64,000 bases of DNA from Hanleya hanleyi (lineage: Eukaryota; Mollusca; Polyplacophora; Lepidopleurida; Hanleyidae). The translations under genes and the position numbers were made by a program. The stretch is from positions 62,001 to 126,000 of the forward strand of contig JAVTVY010039390.1 in the NCBI GenBank assembly GCA_036873755.1. The letters are read 5' to 3'. The notes under the pieces were generated by a model, which saw only the letters and a list, made by a program, of their open reading frames with translations, ran no database searches and was not told the DNA's origin. Below are positions 42,179 to 54,689 of this stretch, one piece after another (positions within the stretch are counted from its first letter, which is position 1; every line of letters begins with the position of its first letter).

Positions 42179-43165
42179 TTAACTATTTCTTCCCAGTTTG
42201 ATTTTCACTATTGTCCAGGCTTTAAGCAAGCCGATCTTGATAGTTTTATTTTGCCAAAGAAGCAAGGAGCTCAACCACATGCTTGTACAAAATAACAGGA
42301 AATATAAGCTGATCTCCCAACCTTCGCTTCGGTCGGATCGATGAAGCATCAATAACAACGATATAAACTGAAGAAACCCAATAAATATGTAAGTCATGGA
42401 AACTCCGATCCGACTTCGATTCTTCGCACATTGGCAAGTTTTTCTGGCAGTTTCGCTTTCTTGAGCGATATCCAAATTTGCGATCTGTCGTCCATGCCTT
42501 CTAGCAATGCACACGATACGCCCAAATATTGTAGTCCCTATAAGGAAGATTAGACAAGGGAAACCATAGATTGTGCTAAATATAAAATATGTAGGGTAAG
42601 ATGACCACGCACAGGATCTTCGTTTTGTGAGTGTCCAAACTTCCGGTCGTAATAATGTACCAAATTCCGGTCGTAATATAAACACAGCCGTCGCAGTAAC
42701 AATATAAACTGTGATAAACACCCAACCACCTAACAAAACAAATAAAATCCGTTTTGGGCTGATAGAGTGTAGCCGGGTTTCCAAAGGGATCCACATGCCG
42801 ATTCCGCTGAAGAAAATAGCGACATAGTATCCGAGAATCACAAAAAGTTGAAGACCGAGCCCGATATAACACCGAGATATTCCACTTAGAGTCTGGTCAC
42901 AGTTTGCTTCGAAGAGAAACCGCTGGATAGGCACCATCAGAATCCCGATGAGTATCCCGCTGATGTTCACATTGATGACACAGATCTTGGGGACTTTGTG
43001 GATTTCTGAGAAACTACTGGCACAGAGAAGAAACATACTATTAACCACAATTAAAACTGAGACAATAATCTGTAGAACAGTCAAGCAGTACAATGTTCCA
43101 GCGTTCGTGTCTTGATTATTGCACGGGGCAGTAGAATTGAAACTTGTGGTATTGTTGCTTGCCAT
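42179..43165 (-). CDS. Intronless seven-transmembrane receptor (rhodopsin-like, divergent)
   Basis: A complete 328-residue single-exon frame from ATG at 43165. The N-terminus carries glycosylation sites (NNTTS, NST). Seven hydrophobic helices lie at roughly 25-48, 61-83, 99-124, 139-163, 191-214, 254-274 and 286-305. Cys99 before helix 3 and Cys185 in the second outer loop could form the usual class A disulfide, and helix 1 has an Asn at 42. The DRY position reads 'ETRL', helix 6 lacks CWxP and helix 7 lacks NPxxY, so it is a divergent class A member. Intronless, divergent receptors often belong to lineage-expanded chemoreceptor sets in molluscs; that role is inference. Confidence 0.75.
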   Translation of the reverse strand: MASNNTTSFNSTAPCNNQDTNAGTLYCLTVLQIIVSVLIVVNSMFLLCASSFSEIHKVPKICVINVNISGILIGILMVPIQRFLFEANCDQTLSGISRCYIGLGLQLFVILGYYVAIFFSGIGMWIPLETRLHSISPKRILFVLLGGWVFITVYIVTATAVFILRPEFGTLLRPEVWTLTKRRSCAWSSYPTYFIFSTIYGFPCLIFLIGTTIFGRIVCIARRHGRQIANLDIAQESETARKTCQCAKNRSRIGVSMTYIFIGFLQFISLLLMLHRSDRSEGWEISLYFLLFCTSMWLSSLLLWQNKTIKIGLLKAWTIVKIKLGRNS

Positions 43166-43924
43166 GATGCGATGAAATGGTCCAGATCTGCTGTCCTATT
43201 GTACCATATTTGCCATGCGGCTATCTACCAAAGGGCACTTGAACTGTTGAAGATATTTCCTGACGATTGTCTTATGACACTTTCCGTATATGTATTATAC
43301 GTCCTGAAATCCCATTGCGAATCTTCCAGCACAACTTAGACCCCGAAGAACAACCCGTTCTGACTAAATATAACTGTCTGCGTTTGAAATATCAAGAAAT
43401 AAACTACGAACATATCCTGTAGTGAAATGTTCCCAGCTTAAATTTTCTGATATGTCGACGCCTATGATATGTTTCCAGAGTCATCCATACTTAATAAAAA
43501 TCGATAATAAATATCCGCACGTATTTGCGATGCTATTCATCAGTTCAGGCCCTGTCAGATACTGATTATCTAAATCAACGGTTTGAAACAAGCAATAATA
43601 TCGGTGAATCTTAATGGTAATGGTCTTGACGTTCCCCGACCATATGTGACACATAGGAAATAATGTCCTATATATATGTTAACACGAGCATCCTGATAAA
43701 GCTTTCAACTAACGCGTCGTCATTGGTTTCAATAAACACTCCTGGTTATTTTTCTCCCGCTGTAATATGTGTTTACTTAGCCTTTAAAGGTAATAGTCTG
43801 ACATTTCCAACGATTATATAGTATTTGCACGACTAATGCGCCTACTATAGCAGGTTGGGAAACATCATTTCACGGTAGAGGGTAAAATGCAGACGTACTA
43901 ACAAGAAATCCCATGACCCCATAG
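43166..43924. other. Upstream region of the receptor gene, no gene seen
   Basis: AT-rich intergenic DNA that should include the receptor promoter. No specific regulatory motif could be supported. Confidence 0.4.
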
Positions 43925-44078
43925 GCCGGTGTGATGGCTAAGAATGTCCTGGAGATTAGTGTCCCTTTTCGTATCCCTTTGTTTTGCAACCAAGGAAGGA
44001 CACTTATCCCCGATGTGGAGAAAAATGGCCTGGCCACTCCTAGCCACTGGACATTCTTAGCCTCTACACCGGCCTATT
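43925..44078. repeat. ~155-bp hairpin element
   Basis: 'AGGCCGGTGTGATGGCTAAG' and 'AATGTCC' are mirrored by 'GGACATT' and 'CTTAGCCTCTACACCGGCCT' at 44047-44078. Non-coding. Confidence 0.7.
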
Positions 44079-47000
44079 AGTCATGTAAGGAAAACAAAAT
44101 AGGTGACTACATGTAGGGAACCTTGTTAAACCTGGAAAAGCTACCCGACAAGCTATATTGCACACCTTGTTCTCGGTTTGAAGATCCTTATATGATCGGT
44201 ACGCTGCGATATCATTCTCAACAGAGTCATGCCTTCGTGATAGTGAGATCACGACTCTCATGTAAGTGGGGGCCATGTCACTATTTTGACAGCGACTCCC
44301 TCTTACAATACGAATTTATTAACAGTCAAACATTCAATTCAAGATCTGAACACTTGAACGGTGTAGTTACGTTAGTACCAATAAAGGTAACTTGATTTCA
44401 TTATATTCTCATGACGATAAAGCATGTTATCAGTGGGATTTTAACAAAATTAACAGCAATGTATTAATTATTTGAAGGGATTATTAGTGAACTAGCACTA
44501 CAGAAAATTGTACATTTAACATGTATGTTAAATGTATGGTGCAGGTATGTGAGAGTCCGAAATTTGCATTCATTTATAATACATTTCCGATATGCTGGAA
44601 TTAGATATTTATAATAATTTAACTGTACAGTGCAGCTTGGAGAGTCCCTAATTTCACCTATATGACATAGCCATGTGAAATATTTCGGGTGTACATTGAT
44701 TTGATTGGTTGCAAATGGGGGATGACCCGCCGTATTGAATATATAGTTTTACTTACATTTGATACCCTGGTGAACGGTCGCATTCACTGACATTTGACTA
44801 GTAGGTTGAGAAAAATTAAATGATTGCATTCACTTAACATTTGAATACCATACTGAGCATATTGAGTATGCTATAGTTTAGTTATATTTAACCCGTGTGA
44901 TGAAGGATTTTATATAGTCGGATATAAAATAAATTCCAGTCCGTTCGTATATAAGCAAATAAAAATATTTGCCATAGCTTCGCCATACAATGGCCAGGTC
45001 ATTGGCATATGGACATGATGTATGTAACCACCTTGTGATATATGCTTGTACATACGAGTCTTCCTTATACGTGTAATGTACGGTGAAATCAATGGTTTTT
45101 ATCTACATTTCACTTGGATTATTAAATCTGTATATTTCTGAAACATTTCCTATATGGATGATGAGTTGGTAAAATTGAACATAACACGCATGAAATTGCT
45201 AGGTTTCATGTAGTGACATTTTCGTATTTCATTATATTTGCAACGTGCACTACATAGATGATATATATGACTATTTGCATATGTTACACACGGTTATGAT
45301 AAATGGATATTTGATAATATTTCCTAGACTAGAAACGTGTGCAAATTGCAGGATTTGAAACCAATAAAAGGTGCTCGCACATGTGGATGATCACACGTTT
45401 AATAGCATATGCAAATTATTTGCATATAATTTTATAGGATGGTCATTCGAATCTTGTCGGTTTCATGAACATATATCAATATAAATACTGTGAAACACAT
45501 GCATCTCAAAATGTTTGTTCATCATATGTGTGACATTTTATTGCATATAGGCTAGGGGTGGAGCAGTTAATATTTATTTTATTTTTGTTTCAGCATTTTT
45601 TGTCGGGGCGCAAAATTGGATAACCGAGAAATTTCACCGAGTTATGATGACCCAGCTTCGTAGGCGGGCACTACCGGTATGTTAGCCTTCCTGCAAACTT
45701 CCATCCGCCGTTGAAAGTCCAGATCTACGGAAAATAGATCTACAATAGTCGCTCCTGATCTTGGCGATAGAGAGCGAACTTTCAGATCTGGTGTTAATCA
45801 TAATTGTAAAATCCGTCAACTACGCAGAATAAATCTATCCATCTCCGTCCTCCCCATACATCCAGTCGGTTAGAGACTTGTGTCAAATCAAAGCAGAAAA
45901 CGATGCGTGGCTGGTGATTCTTCTCGGCGCTTCTATTAGAAGAATGATAATTCCTCCATACTATGGTCCCCTCACGTTCTGTCGCTCAAATCCACACAGG
46001 AACCGAAGTGCTGTACCCATATGTCTTCACCTTGGTAGGTAGCCCGTAATGTAGCGGTTGCGCTGCAGCGACCCGGCTATAAATGACAGACGCTCGGACC
46101 TCAGAGAAGACCAGCATAAATGTTCAAATGCTCTCATGGCGACTGGTCCTATTTGTGCTTCTTCCGACGTACATTTTCCGTTCTAAAAGTCGACTGTTTT
46201 AGTTCATCATGCCCGATGTCTACATGATGATGCGTCCATATTTCGTCGAACATATGCATATAAAAAAATCCACCAAAAGACTCTCGATCGTCTCGTATCA
46301 TGTAAATAGGCGTCAAACTGAACGATTTCATTTCTGTTTTCGACATATTTTTACATACTAATGTGGATTTTTTCATGTGGATTTTTTCATGTTCAAATTT
46401 GAGTGGACAGGTGGATAAACCCCTCTAGTGATATTCAGCATTATTGATATGAAAATTGACAGCTTTAAAGTCGAAAAGTCTATCGAAAATGAAACACAAT
46501 ATGCCTTGCTTTCGGCGCGTCGAGGGCGGCATGCAATCTTGAATCCAACCTTCGGACAGCCTTGTCTCCCATTATGCCAGGGCCGTAGCTTAAATTGTAT
46601 GGAAATTGTCTTGAATCATCAGCCGCACTTATCTTCAATCCGATCACCATCCCACCATCAATACACAACGTATAAGTACCGATCTGCCTTCCCCGATATC
46701 CCAAGTTCACTTCGGGCACATGATGACTATTGCAAAGACATATTTAAAACTATCACCCCAAAGACATCGAGAGAGATTAGAAAAGACATGTAACTGTTGG
46801 TCGATTGCCATTTGTCCTGGTATACCAGATCCGAAAGGATAATCGCCGCGCACACACTTCCCCTGGCTAACATTTTCTCTTCGGACATTTCCCGTCATGG
46901 ACTGTTTACCTTCCCTGTATTTGATTTTACTAGTATGAGCATAGTTTTCTTGTTTTTTGTTTTTTTTTACTTATTAAAATATGTATTTTCAACAAAACTT

Positions 47001-48019
47001 TATTTTATTTCATTTAAAAAAAGTTCACATTTTACACATAAATGTGGAAGAAAGTCTGTATGCCGAAGTTAATGTCTGTTTTGCCGCCGAATTATTTATC
47101 TTTGTATGTAATTTCCGAGAGGTCACGTAAGTTGATTAGAACTTGTCCCTAATCCTATTGCTATTATTGAGGTAATCAAATATGTTTAAACTAAGAAAGT
47201 CTAATGCTAAATTTCGAAATATACTATCAGAATGCAGTGGCCATTTCCCCCCGTCGCCCTATGATAAGGTATTGTACAGTGTTAATGTTTTACTTATTTT
47301 GAAAAGATATTTTCTAAATTAATTAAATGAATTTTGTTTTGTTGCCGGCTGGTACTTTTCCCCCGAATAATATGGAAATTAACTGTTTAGGTGTTATTGT
47401 ATTCTGTTAAACATGATCAACACAATCTGGATGTACCTGTATTAAATCATGGTTAAACTAGCATTTAATTGCCCCGGTATTTCTGCTGCTGTCAATGATA
47501 TATCTTCCCATCTGGGTTGAACCAAAGTAAAGGACTAGGTTATTATGTAATGTTCATTCAGTCTACGAATGTGTATACTTGATGTTTGTTTATGGAGGAT
47601 TAGTCATGTTTATGGAGGATTAGTTCAGTTGGCAATTATTAGATTTTGTCATTCTTATCTCAGCTGAGAATATGCTGGAACAAAATAATCTCAAAATAAA
47701 TATCTCCCGACCAGGGCCAAAAGGTGGTACATGGGGATGGGTTCATGTTCTCAAATGTTGGCGTTATAGAAATACGCCGGGGTTGAATTCAGGTGTTCTA
47801 TCTGTGATAATTTTGTTCCCCCCCCCCCCGAACCAAACCTCCAAAAATTTTGGTCCCCCCACCTGAATTTGAAAATGTTAGTGCCTCCCGCTCCCCCTGA
47901 TTCCCCCGGTCTACCCCTGGTAAAAATGAACAGTCCCTTGGCATATTTTTACAAGGTTCACGATTTGTTTTTAAATCCCCAGAACATTCCAGTAAACTAC
48001 TGACTGTATATTAATTGAT
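44079..48019. other. 4-kb AT-rich intergenic region, no gene seen
   Basis: Repeated words ATTTGCATAT and AACATTTGA, but no conserved protein, RNA gene or clear transposon end was recognised. Short open frames here have no supporting features. Confidence 0.45.
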
Positions 48020-48513
48020 AGATGAGAAGGACCTCAGCGAAGATCATCATCATCATTCTATTTAGATCCACTTATGACTAAATAGTAAGATTCCTATTCA
48101 ACAAGTCACTGATGCTTTCAAATATTTGCAATATAATTACCGTGTATCATTTCGACAATTAGCATGATATTGGATATTCATGTATATAACGTTTCGTTGC
48201 GTGTCTATACTCATTTGTCGCCCCTGCTCGGGTGTGCCTGTCGTTGGGCAGGGGGCTGGACTGTCTTCCACGATATGGCTCGCCCTGGTGGGTCCCTGGC
48301 CCAGGTGGGGGTGTGGTTGTCGGTAGAAGATGGGAATGGAGCCATTTCCGGCAGACCGCACCCCCAGTGGGTCAACGCCGTGACAATGGAGTCAATGTAA
48401 TTCATTTCTTGTTATTGTCCTATAACCATATTAATCATGTGGGGGGAGGGATAAATAATTGTATGCTCCGCGTGGGCGCCTGATTTGGTAATAAATATAT
48501 TCTATTCTATTCT
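48020..48513 (+). mobile_element. Probable LINE 3' end with (TTCTA)n tail
   Basis: A GC-richer block (48200-48400) ends in 'AATAAATATATTCTATTCTA' and 'TTCTG', the short-tandem tail typical of CR1/L2-like LINE 3' ends. The left boundary is uncertain, and too little protein is left to name a clade. Confidence 0.45.
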
Positions 48514-48514
48514 G

Positions 48515-48970
48515 ATGACGCATGCATGCGCACTAGGCAAGTAGCGCTCGGGTGGATGTTTTGGGGACTTTGGGGACTATTGGTCCGATTGGGTTGTGTG
48601 AGATGTCATCATGAAGCTCTCGTGAGGGAGCATCCAAATGAATGGGTGTGGGGTTGGAATAGTGTCTATCTGCGCAGTAGAAAAAGTATTTGATTGGACG
48701 TTTAGAGGTCGAGATGGACCCATAGTGGTCCAATTGGACCGTATGAGGTTTTATTTTGAAGTTCTCTTGGGGTAGCGTCGGATTGGACTGGTGTCTAGTC
48801 CGGTTCATAGTTTTGCGTATAAGCAGTCTGGCCGTAGTATAGAAAGCAGCAATTTTGGGGATGCGTGGAGTGCGTTTGAGGGACCATCCGTGGTCCGAAT
48901 GCGTCGTGTGAGGTGTCAAAGTGAAGCTCTCGTGGTGTAGACCACTGGTGACGTCATCAGTAGGAGTAGT
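48515..48970 (+). repeat. Detached Polinton terminal-repeat fragment
   Basis: Shares subunit words with the left TIR at 18430-18730: 'GTGAAGCTCTCATG' (GTGAAGCTCTCGTG here), 'CCGTAGTATAGAAAGCAG' and repeated 'GGTCCGA(A/T)TG'. No element end or coding part is attached. Confidence 0.65.
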
Positions 48971-49059
48971 AGCCACTACTTCTGTACTTATGAAAACTTG
49001 TTCTCTGCTCTGCAACCAAGGCCAGCACCAATGTCACATCTTGACAATACACATTTTAT

Positions 49060-49168
49060 TTGTTGTCGAGCAGAGGTTGCGTCTAGAGTATATGCCGCCA
49101 TCCATGCATATTATATATAGTCTCCCTTCCTAAACACAATATGACGGCATATACTCTCGACTACAACC
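49060..49168. repeat. ~110-bp hairpin element
   Basis: 'GTTGTCGAG' and 'AGAGTATATGCCG' are mirrored by 'CGGCATATACTCTCGACTAC'. Non-coding. Confidence 0.6.
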
Positions 49169-49489
49169 AGTCTGTGTTATAGAACCAAGTTGATCGATTT
49201 CACAATCCTTTCAACGGATCTATGTTCCTGTTCGCAAGTAATTCGTTTGGCTACCACATATACAAATAGATCCCACAGGGACTCGTTACCGTTTTTAATT
49301 GGTTAATTAGGTTTATTTGGCGGGAAGGGTCGACCGAGCAAAGAAATGTCCCCCATTCCTCATCAATCAACCTAATTACCCAAAGAACTCAAACACAAAT
49401 GACAATGTGCGTTACAGTCTTTTATTTTTGCTTTGATTTATGTCACACGGACAACAAGAGATATAATTAGATAGACAAATATTTCTGTC

Positions 49490-49752
49490 TTCGTCGATGT
49501 TGTTACTGTTAATACTTTCAAGAATTCAAGAATTGAAAAAAAATTCCATCAAGAATATGATCATTTTCCACCTTATCCTATACCACAATGACTGTAGGTA
49601 TCATAAAAATGCGTTCTATACGACCTACACCGATCTACATACCTTTCCATGTGGATCGTTTTAGGTCGCATAGAACGCACTTTTATGATACCTACTGTAA
49701 TTGTGGTGTATGAAACGGTGAGAAATAATAACAACAACATCGACGAAGACAA
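49490..49752. mobile_element. Palindromic MITE, diverged member of the hAT-like family
   Basis: Contains the inverted arms 'CTTCGTCGATGTTGTT' and 'CACCACAATGAC.GT' (with decay) seen at 57541-58126, around a long hairpin centre ('GTATCATAAAAATGCGTTCT' and inverse). Outer ends are eroded; no target duplication recovered. Confidence 0.65.
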
Positions 49753-49754
49753 CC

Positions 49755-51610
49755 ATCCTTCACACAGAGCATTCTCCATTTCACAGGCTCACATTTCATC
49801 CCTGCCTCCAATAGCGGAAGTTGGCCTTTACTACGTTGCTATGACGTATAGGGGAAACCCACGTACGCACGGTTCAGTTTGAATCCGGCCGAACAACTTC
49901 ATCAGTTTTGCACATGAGCGAACTACTTTCCATATGCTCTGTCCAGATAAGCAGGGAAAATAATATCCAGATAATCCTATTGAAATCGTTCGGATTCTTC
50001 TTCTTCTTATTATTTCACATGATTTTGTACACAGATATCTCAAGAACGCTGAGGAGGATTACGCCCAAACTTACAGGATATGTTCTAGGGGAACTGGCCT
50101 ATTGCATACACCAAGTTGATTCTGATTGGTCAAATGCCTTGGCGGCCATCTTGGATTTAGCTTAAAACCTTCAGCGATCTTCTCCTCTGAAACCGCTGCA
50201 CCGATCGTTATGAAACTTGGTACACATGATCAATGGACACAGTTCTCCCATTTTATGACTCAAAAGGTTCATCCGGTAAAAATGATGGCCGCTATCGACC
50301 AATCAAAATGGTCGGATTTTCAAGTAACGGATTGTGACCGGAAAAGTTATGAAATATATGTTATAGGACATGGCGATCACGAATATGCAAAATTTTTGAT
50401 CCTAGGTCACGTGGTTTGGCCGCCATCTTGAATTCTGTGAAAAACTTTGCCAATTTTGCAACGGTTTATTCTCTAGAACCTTGATAGATACGGATTTTTA
50501 GGTCACTGCGATATATCGGGAAGGCCATGGTCTGTTGCACTAAAAGCAAATATTTTCGATTGGCTGAACGGTTTGGCGGCCATATTGGATTTAGCTCCAA
50601 ACCTTCAACGATCTTCTCTTCTGAAACCGCTGCTCCGATCGTTGTGAAACTTGGTACACATGATCAATGGATTGAGTTCTCTCATTGTTAGAGGTAAGAA
50701 CTTCATCCGTTAAAAAAGGTGACCGCCATCGACCAATCAAAATGGTCGGATTTTTAAGTAGAGGAATTTAACGGGAAAAGTTATGAAGTATATGTTATAT
50801 GACATGGCGATCACGAATAGGAAAAAATTTTGCTCCTACGTCAGGTGGTTTGGCCACCATCTTGAATTTTGTGAAAAACTTTACCAATTTTGCAACGGCT
50901 TATTCTCTTGAACCCTGAAAGATACAGATTTCTAGGTTACTGCGATATATCGGGAAGGCCATGTTCTGTTGTACTGAAAGCAAATATTTTTGATTGGCTG
51001 AACGGTTTGGCGGACACATTGGATTTAGGTGAAACATGCAACGATCTTCTCTGAAACTGCTAAGCCGATCGTTGTGAAACTTGGTACACATGATCACTGG
51101 TTCGAGTTCTCTTATTCTTAGATTGAAAAAGTTCATTCGTTGAAAAAGATGGCCGCCATCGACCATCGAAATTGTTGGAATATGTACACACGGATTTTGT
51201 GATAAACCTTATCCACATTGCAAGCGTTTGTTCTCTTGAACCTTGATAGGTACAGATTACAAGGCTGCTGAGATATATTGTGAAGGCAATGGTCTGTTGC
51301 ACTGAATGAAAAATACTGTCGATTAGCTGAACGGTTTGGCGGCCACATTCCGGCATAGGCCTGGATACTAGGCCCTTTGTAGACCTGGTCCACGGCTCGA
51401 TGCTGCTCGCAGCTCCAATTATTTTTAACGCTATGTCAACAGAGGTATTATGCAGACTTGAAAAGTAATCGAAATGTTCGGCAAACATCTATTTTACTAT
51501 ATATGATTTCACTTCCGCCGATGTGCGCGCGACCGGGAATCCTGTCCAAAAATTTGACTGGTCGCTGTATCTATCACTGAATTAGACCCCCAGCGCGGTG
51601 GTTGGAAGAC
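49755..51610 (+). repeat. Dispersed ~310-bp repeat, second copy, split by a tandem-repeat insertion
   Basis: 49755-49985 matches 10905-11135, and the remainder resumes at about 51420 ('TTTTTAACGCTATGTCAACA') and runs to 51610. The interruption is the 430-bp repeat block. Confidence 0.75.
50000..51410. repeat. About three tandem ~430-bp units
   Basis: 'CCGATCGTTGTGAAACTTGG' (one base different in the first) starts units at about 50204, 50636 and 51065. Each continues with 'TACACATGATCAATGG', 'GGCCGCCATC' and 'GATATATCGGGAAGGCCATG'. The third unit is partly deleted. Non-coding. Confidence 0.8.
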
Positions 51611-51800
51611 ATCAACTGCAAACCAAGCAACCGTGGCTGTATCTATCACTGAATTATTATTCAAATGAATCGCCATCGTCTGAATTTAGCGGTCCTGTCA
51701 GCACGGTCCACTCCGGAGCATTATCTGGGGGCATACGGCGCCTATCCTCTCCATTGCGGCCTTCACAGAACGGGGCCCGCCTTTTGTGCGCGCTGAGGTT

Positions 51801-52826
51801 TTATGTCACATACCAAAATGTAGGTCACGGTCACTGTGACCCCAAAATTGTGAAATTGTGAAAAATCATGATTTTTTGTGTCCATTGAGAATTTACGGGT
51901 AGACGGTTTGTCATGTACCAAAATTTAGGTCCATGTCAATAGTCAAGGTCACTGTGACCCCAGAATCAAGAAATCTTTAAAAATTACTCTTTTTTTGTGT
52001 CAGTAGGTCAAGGTCACTGTGACCCCAAAATCAAGAAATCGTCAAAAGTCACATTCTCATATGCCTGTCGAAGATGAGATTGTGTAATGCGATGTTGCGT
52101 TCTATCCATTCATCCATTAGCGTGTGTTGTCCATGCGATATCTCTAGTTTCAAGGTATGGATTGGTACCAAACTTTGAGTATACCTTACTCGCATGGCAA
52201 AGAGGAGCCATACATTTTGAGATCAATTTGTCAAAGGTCAAGGTCACAGTCCCCTAAAACTGAATCAAGTTTAACTGACTGTGTTAGGTTGGAATATTCA
52301 GATTTCTCTCCCCTACATGTGTATGGCATTTGTCCTGTGGAGTATTCTCCCATGTTTGAAACAGCTACATTTAGTTAAACTGTTGTGAAATAAAAACCAT
52401 ACATCTACTAATTTAACGGGGAGAGGGGTCCTTTATGAACTTCATGCCTTTTTATTAACTCAAGAACAAAGGTTTACTTCATCACTTTCTTCTTCCTGGC
52501 TTCATGAAAAATTCTCTCGCCTGAAAGAAATCTATTTGCAGGAAAACTACTATTTTCTTGTGTTTGACTTGTCGATTTCAGTGTGGGATATGTGTCTGCT
52601 CTCGGCTCTTGTTTCAAGGTCAACTAGTTACCAAGATTTGGACCCATTTTAGTTCATCATTCAATATAACATGTGATATATGTTACATTCTCAGAAACAC
52701 AAAATCGTAGACCTTTCTCTGGATTGTTAGCTACCAATTGGAATCAAGGCTATTAAACAACCTTGAAATTTGGACCAATGTAATTTCAGATATACGGGCG
52801 TATATTAAAGCCCCTTGGGCTCTTGT
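51801..52826 (+). repeat. AGGTCA-rich dispersed repeat, 5'-truncated copy
   Basis: Matches the right part of 34807-37138, including 'CTCATATGCCTGTCGAAGA', 'GGAATATTCAGA' and the end 'GGGCGTATATTAAAGCCCC'. Confidence 0.8.
51829..52024. promoter_or_regulatory. Three consensus ERE palindromes
   Basis: GGTCACTGTGACC at 51829-51841, 51947-51959 and 52012-52024, matching the sites in the other copy of the repeat. Confidence 0.4.
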
Positions 52827-53806
52827 TCCGGGGTTGAGCTAATGTCGCATTGAAAAAGAACAATGAGAAATGCATTTTTCCTGAATTCGGTTGTTCTGTT
52901 TGTAACCCAGAGCATCATACAATTTGTGTTAAACTTGATGTACATGTATATATTGCCATCTCTGTACATGTATGTTTATATAGTTTTCCCCTGGTTTGTT
53001 TGTGCGCATCTTCATCCTCACAAGCCCAGGCAAATCCCAAATCCTCGCAGTTGGTTTACCGGGACATTTTTGGTGATTCGAATGAGTTCTTGAGTCAATA
53101 CTTCTGTTATACAATCTCGTACATTTCATCCCCGATGCTTGTTTTGAATTAGCATGTCAGTAACTCAAGCCTGCTGTTTTGCTTTGACTTAGGATGTGTA
53201 TTTCATCCCTACATGTACATCAAAGCAATTCGGCCCATGATGAAATCCAAACCAGTCACATCTCATACCTCGCAGTGGATTGGCATAATCAGCTGGCTTA
53301 GCACGTTCATTGATTGGTTTGATTTAGGGGGAACCCCTTGGCCTATTTATATCCAGAACTAGTATGGGCAACTAACCAAGCCAGTGTATCGATCCTAACA
53401 GTTCGGTTGATACACTGGCTCGCGAGGATGCTCTAGAGAGCCTCCGGAAAGAAAAGCACAGACTGACTGTGTACATCACCCATGTTGATAACTAAATAAA
53501 TATTTTTATTGTTGAGCTGTTCGATGAATTTGGAAAATTAGTGTACATGTATTTCTTGCAATTGTTTCCTTGTTCTTGTTTTGTGCAAATATGAACCTAA
53601 AACTGAACTGTGAGAAAGGGAGATTCTCATCATATTCCTCTTCTTGAATTAGCGATGCACTATATACATATGAAATAAAGCTTGTGTATGGTACATGTAC
53701 ATTGGTGTTTGTGTCACTTATACATGTTCTTGAGATCAGAAGACTATCGGATTATTTGGGTTATTTTGACTTGGTATAAAATAAGGTGTAAAACCAACAA
53801 TAAATA
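52827..53806. other. Intergenic, one short hairpin, no gene seen
   Basis: Contains an inverted pair 'GCCAGTGTATCGA' / 'TTGATACACTGGC' at about 53380-53412. No coding exon recognised. Confidence 0.4.
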
Positions 53807-53812
53807 GCTGTC
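53807..53812. other. Left 6-bp target duplication (GCTGTC) of second Polinton-family element
   Basis: GCTGTC directly before AGTAGTAGG at 53813; the same GCTGTC follows CTACTACT at 61903-61908. Confidence 0.8.
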
Positions 53813-54684
53813 AGTAGTAGGTAGCAATGATTTCGAACCATATTTTCCAGGGAGATAACTCTTTGGGGAGTTCCGCCAGGGGGCGTTGTTTCTCAAGAGA
53901 CCAAAAACTACCTCCAACACAGAAGAGTTCCAATCTAGGGGGAGGTAACTCCGGGTCACTATAGTTCCGGCAAAGGGCCCCTGGGCATGTATTCTTCCGC
54001 GGTGTTGCGGTCTGGTGATGATGCGGTCGCGGGAAAAAGCTTCCGCGGAGAAAAAGTAGTCCCCATACTTCAAATACGTTGCATGGTCATGGGTGAGGAG
54101 GTGTCATGAAGCGCTCCTCGAGGGTCAAATTAGGATTTCGTCCCGAAAATATAAAAAGCGAAACACGGACTTTACCCCTAAAATAGGGGAAAACCCCGAT
54201 CAACCCTAGCCAAAAGGGCTAATATCGGCCCCCGGGCTTATCGGGGCCTGCCTATCAAGTCAATGGGGTGGGTGCATGTAAAATTAGGATTTTTTCCCGA
54301 AAATATAAAAAGCGGAACACGGACTTTACCCCTAAAATAGTGGAAAACTCCTATCAACTCTAGCCAAAAGGGCTAATATCGGTCCCCGGGCTTATCGGGG
54401 CCTGCCTATCAAGCCAATAGGGTGGGTGCGTGTAAAATTAGGATTTTTTCCGAAAATATAAAAAGCGGAACACGGACTTTACCCCTACAATAGGGGTCTG
54501 TATTATACAATATAAGGGAAAATGCCTGTATGGGGTATGGGGATGGTCATTTTTGAACATGATAGGACATGTACTGAGCTGTCTGTGGGGTTTTCCCGCC
54601 AGAATTTCGCTGTCGTCTGCTTGGGGTTGTCACGTGCCGAACACCTGGCTCCCCGAATTGCAACATTGTAGCGAACGTGCAACG
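53813..54684 (+). repeat. Left terminal inverted repeat of second element
   Basis: Runs from AGTAGTAGGT through tandem ~155-bp subunits ('GGGCTTATCGGGGCCTGCC') to an inner end near 'GAATTGCAACATTGTAGCG'. The inverse is at 60494-61902. Confidence 0.8.
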
Positions 54685-54689
54685 TGCAA

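Noticed and set aside
43112..43339. Small plus-strand open frame overlapping the receptor start
   Set aside because: Antisense to the receptor N-terminus and without family features.
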